Both the position numbers and the translations under genes were made by a program. 64,000 nucleotides of DNA, from NCBI GenBank assembly GCA_937125455.1, contig CAKZLK010000059.1, forward strand, positions 115,221 to 179,220, written 5' to 3'. The notes below the pieces were generated by a model. That model was given only the letters and a program-made list of their open reading frames with translations, was not told the origin of the DNA and ran no database searches. How positions within the stretch are numbered: the stretch's first letter is position 1; each line of letters starts with the position of its first letter. Source of the DNA: an uncultured Aequorivita sp. (GTDB taxonomy: Bacteria; Bacteroidota; Bacteroidia; Flavobacteriales; Flavobacteriaceae). Shown in pieces: positions 8,468-17,147 of the stretch.

Positions 8468-10249
8468 ATGAACGATCCAAAAAGACTCTTCGACTTCCCA
8501 TACTATCAACTGGAAAAATATCCCCAAGAACAAGCACTTGTAACCAAGTATAATGGTGAATGGAAGGGTATTTCCACACAAGAATATATAGATAAATCCA
8601 ATGCCATAAGCCGCGCATTATTGCGGATGGGCATTAAGCCAAATGATAAAATTGCCGTTATATCCATGACCAATCGCACAGAGTGGAACGTTTGCGATAT
8701 TGGGATAATGCAAACTGGCGCACAAGATGTACCTATATATCCAACCATTTCAGAAGATGAATACGAATACGTACTCAACCATAGTGAAGCAATTTACTGT
8801 TTTGTATCGTGCAAAGAGGTTTACGACAAAGTGCAAAAAATTCGTGAAAATGTACCATCATTAAAAGAAGTATACACCTTTAATCAAGTTGAAGGTGCAA
8901 AAAACTGGAGTGAAGTCTTGGAATTAGGAAAAGACGACAGCAATCAAGAGGAAGTTGAAAAAAGAAAAGAAGTAATTCACGAAGATGATTTGGCTACCTT
9001 AATATACACATCGGGAACTACTGGAAAACCGAAAGGTGTAATGCTTTCACATAAAAATATTTCTTCGAATGCAAAATACAGTGCAGAACGACTTCCTATC
9101 GATCTCGGAAAATCAAAAGCATTGAGCTTCTTGCCAGTTTGCCACATATATGAAAGAATGTTGCTTTATATGTATCAATACTGCGGGGTAGAAATTCACT
9201 TTGCTGAGTCGCTTGACACCATCAGTGATAACTTGAAAGAAGTTAAGCCAGAGGTGATGAGTGCTGTTCCGCGGCTGCTTGAAAAAGTGTACGATAAAAT
9301 TTATGCAAAAGGCGCTGAACTTACTGGAATAAAGAAAAATTTATTTTTCTGGGCCATTGAGCTGGGTTTGAAATACGAACCTTACGGTCAAAATGGTTGG
9401 TGGTATGAAGCCAAATTAAAGCTTGCCCGAAAATTAATTTTTAGCAAATGGCAGGAGGCCTTGGGTGGAAACCTAAAGGCTATTGCCTCTGGTAGTGCCG
9501 CATTGCAACCGCGCTTGGCACGTATATTTAATGCTGCCGAAATTCCTGTTATGGAAGGCTATGGACTTACTGAAACGTCTCCTGTAGTTTCAGTAAATGA
9601 TATGCGCAACCACGGGTTTAAAATTGGCACTGTTGGAAAGGCTTTAAAAGAAACTGAAATAAAAATAGCAGAAGACGGCGAAATTTTAATCAAAGGTCCG
9701 CAAGTAATGCTTGGTTATTATAAAAATCCAGAGCAGACTGAAGAAGTATTGAAAGATGGCTATTTCCATACAGGCGATATTGGTGAGGTTGACAGCGAAG
9801 GGTTTTTAAAAATAACCGACCGTAAAAAAGAAATGTTCAAAACCAGCGGCGGAAAATATGTAGCTCCCCAACTTTTGGAAAACGCAATGAAACAATCGCG
9901 TTTTATTGACCAAATAATGGTTGTAGGCGAAGGTGAAAAAATGCCTGCAGCGCTTATCCAGCCCGATTTTGATTTTATAAAAGAGTGGGGAACAAAAAAA
10001 GGCAGGGACATACCATCTGATCCTAAAGAAATGGTTAAAAACCAAGCGGTGATAGACCGCATCCAAAAAGAAGTAGATTTTTACAACGAACGTTTTGGTA
10101 AATGGGAAAAGGTTAAAAGATTTGAGCTAACACCAGATATATGGAGTATTGAAGGTGGACAATTAACACCCACGATGAAAATGAAACGAAAGGTGATTAA
10201 GGCACAGTACAAAGATTTGTATGATAAGATTTATGGGCACACTTCATAA
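8468..10249 (+). CDS. Long-chain acyl-CoA synthetase (AMP-forming)
   Basis: 593 residues of the ANL adenylate-forming superfamily. It activates fatty acids to acyl-CoA using ATP through an acyl-AMP intermediate, so it feeds the beta-oxidation genes downstream. The P-loop-like motif YTSGTTGKPKGVMLSH lies near residue 180. The A5-type motif is GYGLTETSP, the ribose-binding Asp is in GYFHTGDIG, and the hinge/A8 region is ITDRKKEMFKTSGGKYVAP. There is no signal peptide, so it is cytoplasmic or membrane-associated. Only 6 bp separate its stop from the SMR exporter gene, suggesting co-transcription. FadD15-type enzymes have the same length; substrate chain length is inferred, not shown. Confidence 0.92.
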   Translation: MNDPKRLFDFPYYQLEKYPQEQALVTKYNGEWKGISTQEYIDKSNAISRALLRMGIKPNDKIAVISMTNRTEWNVCDIGIMQTGAQDVPIYPTISEDEYEYVLNHSEAIYCFVSCKEVYDKVQKIRENVPSLKEVYTFNQVEGAKNWSEVLELGKDDSNQEEVEKRKEVIHEDDLATLIYTSGTTGKPKGVMLSHKNISSNAKYSAERLPIDLGKSKALSFLPVCHIYERMLLYMYQYCGVEIHFAESLDTISDNLKEVKPEVMSAVPRLLEKVYDKIYAKGAELTGIKKNLFFWAIELGLKYEPYGQNGWWYEAKLKLARKLIFSKWQEALGGNLKAIASGSAALQPRLARIFNAAEIPVMEGYGLTETSPVVSVNDMRNHGFKIGTVGKALKETEIKIAEDGEILIKGPQVMLGYYKNPEQTEEVLKDGYFHTGDIGEVDSEGFLKITDRKKEMFKTSGGKYVAPQLLENAMKQSRFIDQIMVVGEGEKMPAALIQPDFDFIKEWGTKKGRDIPSDPKEMVKNQAVIDRIQKEVDFYNERFGKWEKVKRFELTPDIWSIEGGQLTPTMKMKRKVIKAQYKDLYDKIYGHTS

Positions 10250-10255
10250 AAAAAT

Positions 10256-10582
10256 ATGAATTGGTTTCTGCTAATAACAGCTGGCCTTTTCGAAGTAGGC
10301 TTCGCAACTTGTTTAGGAAAAGTAAAAGAAACCTCGGGCTGGGAATCTAAATTTTGGTTCGGCGGTTTTTTACTATGCCTATTTATAAGTATGTTCTTAT
10401 TAATTAAAGCTTCAAAAACGCTTCCAATTGGTACCGCCTATGCAGTCTGGACTGGCATTGGCGCCGTGGGAACGGTATTGGTAGGCATTTTCTATTTTAA
10501 CGAACCAGCTACTTTTTGGCGTGTTTTCTTCCTTTCCACACTTATACTTTCGATTGTTGGGTTGAAATTTGTTTCAGCCTAA
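10256..10582 (+). CDS. Small multidrug resistance (SMR) family transporter, SugE/Gdx-like
   Basis: 108 residues with four predicted membrane helices, the usual SMR size. The conserved helix-1 Glu is in LFEVGFAT (Glu13), and the helix-3 signature is AYAVWTGIGAVGT. The N-terminus (MNWFLLITAGLFEVGFA) is closer to SugE/Gdx guanidinium or quaternary-ammonium exporters than to EmrE, but I cannot separate these from sequence alone. It would act as a dual-topology dimer in the inner membrane, coupled to proton entry. It follows the acyl-CoA synthetase by 6 bp and precedes the MarR gene, an unexpected place in a fatty-acid operon. No guanidine riboswitch is visible before it. Confidence 0.88.
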   Translation: MNWFLLITAGLFEVGFATCLGKVKETSGWESKFWFGGFLLCLFISMFLLIKASKTLPIGTAYAVWTGIGAVGTVLVGIFYFNEPATFWRVFFLSTLILSIVGLKFVSA

Positions 10583-10605
10583 ACGTAATTTCCTAACAAA
10601 TAAAT

Positions 10606-10649
10606 AACATTTATTTACTATGCGTGCATAATAAATTTTTGTATATTTG
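10606..10649 (+). promoter_or_regulatory. Promoter and possible MarR operator before the fad operon
   Basis: TATATTTG at 10642-10649 matches TAnnTTTG exactly and lies 27 bp before the marR ATG. Immediately upstream, at about 10608-10636, an imperfect inverted repeat (ATTTATT..TATGCG / TGCATAATAAAT) covers the likely -33 region. That is where an autoregulating MarR protein could bind. The operator assignment is inference. Confidence 0.45.
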
Positions 10650-10675
10650 GAATTCTACTTTTTCAAAATATATTA

Positions 10676-11125
10676 ATGAAGGAAAAAACAATAGATTACA
10701 TTCTACGATCGACGTGGATGAATGTCACAAAAATGTATAATGAAGAAGCTGGAAAAAAAGGAAGTACGATGGCAACAGGTTTTGCGCTTATAAGTATTGA
10801 TCCTGAAGAAGGAACACCTTCCACTGCACTTGGGCCTAAAATGGGAATGGAAGCTACAAGCCTTTCACGAACTCTAAAAGCTATGGAACATAAAGGATTG
10901 ATAGAGCGTAAACCTAATCCAGAAGATGGTCGGGGTGTTTTAATCCACTTAACTGCTTTTGGTAAAGAAATGCGTGAATTTTCAAAAGGTGTGGTTTTAG
11001 GTTTTGACGAAGCAGTACAAAAAAATGTTTCTGTGGAAGACTTACACACATTTAGAAAAGTGGCAAACACAATCAACGAATTGATCAATTCAAAGAAAAT
11101 ATACGATTCAGAAAAAACAATATAA
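10676..11125 (+). CDS. MarR-family transcriptional regulator
   Basis: 149 residues. A winged-helix MarR domain spans roughly residues 30-125. The recognition helix region contains GMEATSLSRTLKAMEHKGLI, and the wing is RKPNPEDGRGVLIHLT, with the conserved Asp-x-Arg of the family. As the first gene of the fadB-fadA-acyl-CoA dehydrogenase group (1 bp before fadB), it is likely the local regulator that senses a fatty acid or acyl-CoA ligand. Ligand and operator are inferred from position, not from sequence. Confidence 0.9.
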   Translation: MKEKTIDYILRSTWMNVTKMYNEEAGKKGSTMATGFALISIDPEEGTPSTALGPKMGMEATSLSRTLKAMEHKGLIERKPNPEDGRGVLIHLTAFGKEMREFSKGVVLGFDEAVQKNVSVEDLHTFRKVANTINELINSKKIYDSEKTI

Positions 11126-11126
11126 T

Positions 11127-13535
11127 ATGTCAAAAAGAAGAATTAATAAAGTAGCGGTAATCGGTTCCGGAATTATGGGAAGTGGTATAGCCTGCCATTT
11201 TGCTAACATTGGCGTGGAAGTGCTATTGTTGGACATTGTTCCTAGAGAACTTAATGATGATGAAAAGAAAAAAGGACTTACACTAGAAGATAAAGTAGTC
11301 CGCAATAGAATTGTAAATAACGATTTGCAAAAAGCCATAAAAAGTAATCCTGCCCCGCTCTACCACAAGGATTTTGCAAAACGTATTTCTACCGGAAATT
11401 TGGAAGACGATATTTCTAAAGTGAAAACTGCAGATTGGATTATTGAGGTTGTAGTTGAACGTTTGGATATTAAAAAACAAGTGTTTGAAAATCTTGATAA
11501 ACATAGAACACCTGGAACGCTTATTACTTCGAATACTTCCGGTATTCCTATTAAATTTATGAGTGAAGGTCGCAGCGAGGATTTTCAAAAGCATTTTTGT
11601 GGAACACACTTCTTCAATCCACCGCGATATTTAAAACTTTTTGAAATTATTCCTGGACCAAAAACTTCAACTGAAGTATTGGATTTCTTGAATGGGTATG
11701 GTGAAAAATTCCTCGGAAAAACCTCCGTAGTAGCCAAAGACACACCAGCCTTTATAGGAAATAGAATTGGAATCTTCGGCATTCAAAGTCTTTTTCACCA
11801 AGTGAAAGAAATGGGACTGACTGTGGAAGAAGTTGATAAACTTACTGGCCCCGTAATTGGGCGTCCAAAATCTGCAACTTTTAGAACTGTAGATGTTGTT
11901 GGTCTTGACACGTTGGTTCACGTTGCAAACGGAATCTACGAAAACGTGCCTAAAGACGAAGAACACGATACATTTAAACTTCCGGGGTTCATCGACAAAA
12001 TGATGGAAAACAAATGGTTGGGAAGTAAAAGCGGTCAAGGTTTTTACAAAAAGGTGAAAAATGATGATGGCAGCAGTGAAATCCTGACGCTCGATCTAGA
12101 TTCCTTGGAATACAGAAAAAGTAAAAAAGCTTCATTTGGCACGTTGGAAAAAACGAAGTCGATTGATAAAGTAACTGATCGCTTCCCTATTCTTATAAAA
12201 GGAGACGATAAAGCAGGTGAATTCTACAGAAAAAATTTCGGAGCGATGTTCGCTTACGTTTCCAAAAGAATTCCAGAGATTACAGACGAGCTGTATAAGA
12301 TTGATGATGCAATGAAAGCTGGTTTTGGTTGGGATAACGGTCCTTTCGAAATTTGGGATGCCGTAGGCGTTAAGAAAGGAATCGAGCTCATTAAAGATAT
12401 CGGAAAAGAACCTGCCGCTTGGGTAAACGAAATGTTGGAAGCTGGTGTTGATTCGTTCTACACTATAAAAGAAGGAAACACCTATTACTACGATATTCCA
12501 CAGAAAAAACACGTAAAAGTTCCCGGACAGGATTCATTTATAATCTTAGACAATATCCGCAAAACTTCCGAAGTTTTCAGAAACAATGGTGTTGTAGTTG
12601 AAGATCTTGGTGATGGAATTCTAAACGTAGAATTTATTAGTAAGATGAATTCAGTAGGCGGTGATGTTTTGGCTGGAATAAACAAAGCCATTGACATAGC
12701 CGAAAAAGATTACGACGGTTTGGTAATTGCAAACAATGGCAAAAACTTTTCAGTAGGCGCCAACATCGGAATGATCTTCATGATGGCTGTCGAGCAGGAA
12801 TATGAAGAATTGAACGCCGCAGTAAAATATTTCCAAGATACTAGTATGCGTATTCGCTACTCCTCAATTCCAGTTGTGGTTGCACCCCACGGAATGACTT
12901 TGGGTGGTGGTTGTGAATTTACACTTCACGCAGACAGAGTAGTTGCTGCAGCAGAAAGTTATATCGGTTTAGTGGAATTTGGCGTTGGGGTGATTCCTGG
13001 CGGTGGCGGTTCTAAAGAAATGGCAATGCGCGCTAGCGATCTATTTAGAAAAGATGATGTTGAAATAAACACACTTCAAGAATATTTCTTAACTATCGCC
13101 ATGGCGAAAGTTTCCACTTCGGCATATGAAGCGTATGACACTGGAATTCTTCAGAAAGGAAAAGATATTGTAATTGTAAACCAAAACAGACAAATTGCCG
13201 CAGCAAAAGAAGTTGCGCGATTTATGGCAGATCAAGGGTATACAAAACCAATTCCGAGAACAGACATTAAAGTCCTTGGAAAACAAGCTTTGGGAATGTT
13301 CTTAGTAGGAACTGACCAAATGAAAGCAGGAAACTACATAAGCGAGCACGATAAAAAAATTGCAAACAAACTTGCCTATGTTATGGCTGGTGGCGATTTG
13401 AGCGAATCGAACTACGTGAGCGAGCAATATCTACTTGATCTTGAAAGAGAAGCTTTCTTAAGTTTAGCTGGAGAAAGAAAGACTTTAGAAAGACTTCAAC
13501 ATATGATTCAAAAAGGGAAACCGTTGAGAAATTAG
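11127..13535 (+). CDS. 3-hydroxyacyl-CoA dehydrogenase / enoyl-CoA hydratase (FadB-type)
   Basis: 802 residues. The order is dehydrogenase first, hydratase second, opposite to E. coli FadB. The NAD-binding Rossmann motif GSGIMGSGIA is at residues 12-21. The hydroxyacyl-CoA dehydrogenase catalytic region contains HFFNPPRY and IGNRIG, and the C-terminal dehydrogenase half has GFGWDNGPFE. The crotonase-fold domain occupies roughly 500-760, with NGKNFSVGANI for the first oxyanion element and MTLGGGCEF for the second, followed by GVGVIPGGGGS. It carries out hydration of enoyl-CoA and oxidation of hydroxyacyl-CoA in beta-oxidation. It starts 1 bp after the MarR stop codon. I leave the symbol blank because the domain order differs from classical fadB. 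Confidence 0.93.
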   Translation: MSKRRINKVAVIGSGIMGSGIACHFANIGVEVLLLDIVPRELNDDEKKKGLTLEDKVVRNRIVNNDLQKAIKSNPAPLYHKDFAKRISTGNLEDDISKVKTADWIIEVVVERLDIKKQVFENLDKHRTPGTLITSNTSGIPIKFMSEGRSEDFQKHFCGTHFFNPPRYLKLFEIIPGPKTSTEVLDFLNGYGEKFLGKTSVVAKDTPAFIGNRIGIFGIQSLFHQVKEMGLTVEEVDKLTGPVIGRPKSATFRTVDVVGLDTLVHVANGIYENVPKDEEHDTFKLPGFIDKMMENKWLGSKSGQGFYKKVKNDDGSSEILTLDLDSLEYRKSKKASFGTLEKTKSIDKVTDRFPILIKGDDKAGEFYRKNFGAMFAYVSKRIPEITDELYKIDDAMKAGFGWDNGPFEIWDAVGVKKGIELIKDIGKEPAAWVNEMLEAGVDSFYTIKEGNTYYYDIPQKKHVKVPGQDSFIILDNIRKTSEVFRNNGVVVEDLGDGILNVEFISKMNSVGGDVLAGINKAIDIAEKDYDGLVIANNGKNFSVGANIGMIFMMAVEQEYEELNAAVKYFQDTSMRIRYSSIPVVVAPHGMTLGGGCEFTLHADRVVAAAESYIGLVEFGVGVIPGGGGSKEMAMRASDLFRKDDVEINTLQEYFLTIAMAKVSTSAYEAYDTGILQKGKDIVIVNQNRQIAAAKEVARFMADQGYTKPIPRTDIKVLGKQALGMFLVGTDQMKAGNYISEHDKKIANKLAYVMAGGDLSESNYVSEQYLLDLEREAFLSLAGERKTLERLQHMIQKGKPLRN

Positions 13536-13588
13536 ATTGTTAGATAATTAGAATCCTAGGTTTTTAGAAGTCGAATTATCTAAAAATC
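13535..13588. repeat. Intergenic inverted repeat between fadB-type and thiolase genes
   Basis: GATTGTTAGATAATT (13535-13549) and AATTATCTAAAAATC (13574-13588) are inverted copies matching at 14 of 15 positions, with a 24-nt spacer. The left arm begins at the last base of the upstream stop codon. It has no T run, so it is not a typical terminator. It could stabilise mRNA ends or be a small dispersed element. Confidence 0.55.
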
Positions 13589-13610
13589 CAATAATCCAAA
13601 ATAAAAAAAA

Positions 13611-14801
13611 ATGAAAACAGCATATATAGTAAAAGCATACAGAACCGCAGTAGGAAAAGCGCCTCGTGGAGTTTTTCGTTTCAAAAGACCAGATGAGTTG
13701 GCCGCGGAAACCATTAAATATATAATGAACGAATTGCCGCAACTCGACAAAAAGCGAATTGACGACGTAATCGTTGGAAACGCAATGCCAGAAGCAGAAC
13801 AAGGTCTAAATATGGGACGATTGATTTCATTAATGGGACTTGATATAGTTGACATTCCCGGAATGACCGTAAACCGTTATTGTGCCTCCGGATTGGAAAC
13901 CATTTCCATTGCTGCAGCTAAAATTCAAAGCGGAATGGCAGATTGTATTATTGCAGGTGGCGCAGAAAGTATGAGTTACATCCCGATGGGCGGTTACAAA
14001 CCTGTTCCAGATTATAAATTAGCGAAAGAAGGTCACGAAGATTACTATTGGAATATGGGTTTAACTGCGGAAGCGGTTGCGAAAAAATATAACGTTTCCC
14101 GAGAAGACCAAGACGAGTTCGCGTACACGAGCCAAATGCGGGCATTGAAAGCGCAAGATGAAGATCGCTTTCAAGATCAAATAGTTCCTATTGAAGTGGA
14201 ACACACTTTTGTGAATGATTCTGGTAAAAAAGTAACTGAAAAATATACAGTGAATAAAGATGAAGGCCCTAGAAAAGGAACCAATATTGAAGCACTTTCA
14301 AAACTTCGCCCCGTTTTTGCCCAAGGCGGAAGTGTTACCGCAGGTAATTCTTCACAAATGAGCGATGGAGCAGCTTTCGCGGTAATCATGAGCGAAGAAA
14401 TGGTAAAAGAATTAAACCTTGAGCCTATCGCGCGAATGGTAAGTTTTACTGCAGTTGGCGTAGAACCAAGTATTATGGGAATCGGTCCTGTTTACGCAAT
14501 TCCAAAAGCATTAAAACAAGCGGGAATGAAACAAGATCAAATGGAGCTTATAGAATTGAACGAAGCCTTTGCTTCACAATCCTTGGCGGTTATTCGTGAA
14601 CTTGGTTTGGACAAAGAAAGAGTTAACGTAAACGGAGGAGCCATAGCCCTAGGACATCCACTAGGCTGTACTGGCGCAAAACTTTCCGTTCAACTTTTTG
14701 ATGAAATGCGCAAGCGAAACCTGCAAGGAAAATACGGAATGGTGACCATGTGCGTTGGAACCGGACAAGGTGCAGCGGGGGTTTATGAATTTTTGAAATA
14801 A
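13611..14801 (+). CDS. fadA: Acetyl-CoA C-acyltransferase (thiolase, FadA-type)
   Basis: 396 residues, normal thiolase length. The acyl-accepting Cys91 lies in [11 protein letters not shown]. The catalytic His is in [15 protein letters not shown] and the second Cys in [11 protein letters not shown] near the C-terminus. It cleaves 3-ketoacyl-CoA in the last beta-oxidation step and partners the upstream FadB-type protein, separated from it by 75 bp containing an inverted repeat. Biosynthetic acetoacetyl-CoA thiolases look alike; the operon context favours degradation. Confidence 0.93.
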   Translation: MKTAYIVKAYRTAVGKAPRGVFRFKRPDELAAETIKYIMNELPQLDKKRIDDVIVGNAMPEAEQGLNMGRLISLMGLDIVDIPGMTVNRYCASGLETISIAAAKIQSGMADCIIAGGAESMSYIPMGGYKPVPDYKLAKEGHEDYYWNMGLTAEAVAKKYNVSREDQDEFAYTSQMRALKAQDEDRFQDQIVPIEVEHTFVNDSGKKVTEKYTVNKDEGPRKGTNIEALSKLRPVFAQGGSVTAGNSSQMSDGAAFAVIMSEEMVKELNLEPIARMVSFTAVGVEPSIMGIGPVYAIPKALKQAGMKQDQMELIELNEAFASQSLAVIRELGLDKERVNVNGGAIALGHPLGCTGAKLSVQLFDEMRKRNLQGKYGMVTMCVGTGQGAAGVYEFLK

Positions 14802-14806
14802 AAAAA

Positions 14807-15214
14807 GAGTCAAGAACCAAGACACAAGACATCTATATGCATAATTTTAAAAAAATGAAAATATGGGTAGAGAGTATTAGTCTGGTTTCAGAGACTTATA
14901 AAATCACTCGAGATTTTCCTGATTTCGAAAAATTTGGATTGGTTTCACAAATGAATAGATGTGCTGTTTCAATTCCTTCAAATATAGCTGAAGGACCTAG
15001 TAAAAGTTCAAATAAGCATTTCAACCAATATTTGGAGACAGCTATGGGTTCTTCTTTTGAATTAGAAACTCAATTAATAATAGCTTAGAATGAAGGTTAT
15101 ATTTCAAAATAAAAATTTAAATATTTAGAAGAAAAAATAAAACAAATTCAAAAAATGATTTCAGGATTCCAATCCGGACTTATTTAAAAAGTCTTGATTC
15201 TTGGCTCTTGATTC
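14807..15214 (+). mobile_element. Putative small element: four-helix-bundle pseudogene between inverted repeats
   Basis: A 24-bp arm at 14807-14830 (starting GAGTCAAGAACCAAGAC) and a 24-bp arm at 15191-15214 (ending GGCTCTTGATTC) are inverted copies matching at 20 of 24 positions. They enclose only the decayed four-helix-bundle gene. The 408-bp unit sits between the thiolase and acyl-CoA dehydrogenase genes, where only a short spacer would be expected. The flanks outside both arms are A-rich (ATAAAAAA left, TAAAAATC right), so a target duplication cannot be judged. Calling it mobile is inference from structure. Confidence 0.5.
14837..15187 (+). pseudogene. Decayed four-helix-bundle (23S rRNA intervening-sequence-like) protein
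   Basis: Residues 1-83 match the four-helix-bundle S23/IVP family: KIWVESISLVSETYKIT, then LVSQMNRCAVSIPSNIAEG and ASGSS-like ETAMGSSFELETQLIIA. The frame then meets TAG at codon 84 and TAA at codon 92, but continues in the same frame to a proper family C-terminus (KQIQKMISGFQSGL) and a final stop at codon 117. There are thus two nonsense changes and no frameshift, which suggests recent decay. The family is known from rRNA intervening sequences and as stand-alone genes in Bacteroidota; its function there is unclear. A truncated 83-residue product could still be made. Confidence 0.8.
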
Positions 15215-15229
15215 TAAAAATCTATAAAA

Positions 15230-17041
15230 ATGAGTAAAACAGAAACAACACAAAAAGATCTTCTTCGCGGCGGTCAATTCTTAGTAAAAGAAACAAAAGC
15301 CGAAGACGTCTTCACCCCAGAGGATTTTTCCGAAGAGCAAAAAATGATGCGTGATTCCGTCAAGGAATTTGTAGATCGCGAAATCTGGCCAAAAAAGGAA
15401 GAATTTGAGCATAAAAACTATGCGCTCACCGAAGAGATTATGCGTAAAGCCGGCGAAATGGGCTTGCTAGGCGTAGCAGTGCCCGAAGAATATGGCGGAC
15501 TTGGAATGGGCTTCGTAACCACAATGTTGGTGTGTGATTATATTTCAGGAGCAACAGGTTCTGTTGCTACGGCATTTGGTGCCCACACAGGAATTGGAAC
15601 TTTGCCGATCACACTTTATGGAACTGAGGAACAAAAGAAAAAATACGTTCCCAAACTCGCTACTGGCGAATGGTTTGGTGCTTACGCTTTAACTGAGCCA
15701 GGAGCTGGAAGTGATGCCAATAGCGGTAAAACAAAAGCAGTACTTTCTGAAGACGGTAAAACATATTCCATCAGCGGACAAAAGATGTGGATTTCAAATT
15801 CAGGTTTCTGTCACACAATGATTGTTTTCGCGCGCATTGAAGACGATAAATACATCACAGGATTTATTGTTGAAAATGATCCTAAAAATGGAATTTCTAT
15901 GGGCGAGGAAGAAAAGAAACTAGGAATTCACTCCTCCTCTACTCGTCAGGTCTTCTTTAACGAAACAAAAGTTCCTGTTGAAAATATGTTGGGCGAGCGA
16001 GGCGAAGGTTTCAAAATTGCAATGAACGCTTTGAATGTTGGAAGAATTAAACTTGCAGCGGCCAGTCTTGACGCACAACGCCGTGTGATTGCTAATGCAG
16101 TTCAATATGCAAATGAACGAATTCAGTTCAATGTGCCAATTTCTTCTTTTGGAGCTATAAAACTTAAGTTAGCCGAAATGGCAACTAACTCGTATGTTAG
16201 TGAAAGTGCCAGTTATCGCGCTGGAAAAAATATTGAAGATAGAATTGCGCTTCGCATAAAAGCTGGTAACAGCCACCAAGAAGCTGAACTGAAAGGTGTT
16301 GAGGAGTATGCTATTGAATGTTCTATTTTAAAAGTAGCGGTTTCTGAAGATGTTCAAAATTGTGCAGACGAAGGAATTCAAATTTACGGTGGAATGGGTT
16401 ATAGTGCCGACACTCCTATGGAGTCTGCTTGGCGCGATGCTCGAATTGCCCGTATTTACGAAGGTACCAACGAAATTAACCGCATGTTGGCAGTAGGAAT
16501 GCTCGTGAAAAAAGCAATGAAGGGGCACGTTGATCTATTGAATCCTGCGCAGGAAGTAGCTTCAGAGTTGATGGGGATACCATCATTTGAAACTCCGGAT
16601 TATTCCGAATTACTTTCAGAAGAAAAAGCGATGATTGCCAAACTTAAAAAAGTTTTCTTGATGGTTGCTGGAAGTGCTGTTCAAAAATATGGAACAGAAC
16701 TAGAAGAGCATCAGCAAACACTTTTGGCAGCCGCAGATATCTTAATTGAAATTTATATGGCAGAAAGTGCCATTTTACGAACTGAAAAGAATGCAAAACG
16801 CTCTGGTGAAGATTCACAAAAAGAACAAATTGCAATGTCCCGATTATACCTATATCACGCCGTTGATATAATTACAGTTAAAGCAAAAGAAGCCATTCTT
16901 TCTTTCTCTGAAGGTGATGAGCAGCGCGCAATGTTGATGGGCCTTAAGCGCTTCACCAAATATCAAAATATGCCGAATATTGGCGATTTGAGAAGAACAG
17001 TTGCCGATAAGGTTATTGCGGAAAATTCGTATCCATTCTAA
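15230..17041 (+). CDS. Acyl-CoA dehydrogenase
   Basis: 603 residues, longer than the roughly 380 of classical enzymes because of a C-terminal helical extension of about 170 residues, common to one bacterial subgroup. The flavin-binding motif AYALTEPGAGSDAN and the KMWISNSG segment identify the family. The C-terminal ACAD core ends with IYGGMGYS and RIYEGTNEINRMLAVG, where the Glu of YEGT is the likely catalytic base. It catalyses FAD-dependent formation of enoyl-CoA, the first beta-oxidation step, and completes the pathway encoded just upstream. A terminator follows, so it appears to be the last gene of the operon. Confidence 0.93.
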   Translation: MSKTETTQKDLLRGGQFLVKETKAEDVFTPEDFSEEQKMMRDSVKEFVDREIWPKKEEFEHKNYALTEEIMRKAGEMGLLGVAVPEEYGGLGMGFVTTMLVCDYISGATGSVATAFGAHTGIGTLPITLYGTEEQKKKYVPKLATGEWFGAYALTEPGAGSDANSGKTKAVLSEDGKTYSISGQKMWISNSGFCHTMIVFARIEDDKYITGFIVENDPKNGISMGEEEKKLGIHSSSTRQVFFNETKVPVENMLGERGEGFKIAMNALNVGRIKLAAASLDAQRRVIANAVQYANERIQFNVPISSFGAIKLKLAEMATNSYVSESASYRAGKNIEDRIALRIKAGNSHQEAELKGVEEYAIECSILKVAVSEDVQNCADEGIQIYGGMGYSADTPMESAWRDARIARIYEGTNEINRMLAVGMLVKKAMKGHVDLLNPAQEVASELMGIPSFETPDYSELLSEEKAMIAKLKKVFLMVAGSAVQKYGTELEEHQQTLLAAADILIEIYMAESAILRTEKNAKRSGEDSQKEQIAMSRLYLYHAVDIITVKAKEAILSFSEGDEQRAMLMGLKRFTKYQNMPNIGDLRRTVADKVIAENSYPF

Positions 17042-17063
17042 TCGAATTATAAATTATTCTTAA

Positions 17064-17091
17064 AACCGCTCCCACAATGGGGCGGTTTTTT
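17064..17091 (+). terminator. Intrinsic terminator of the fatty-acid oxidation operon
   Basis: AACCGCTCCCA pairs with TGGGGCGGTT (17064-17087, one bulged T) and is followed by T6. It lies 22 bp past the acyl-CoA dehydrogenase stop. Confidence 0.85.
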
Positions 17092-17147
17092 AATTTAATA
17101 ATAACTTGGCTTAAAGTTTGTTATTTTTAAATCAAAAATAAATTTTA

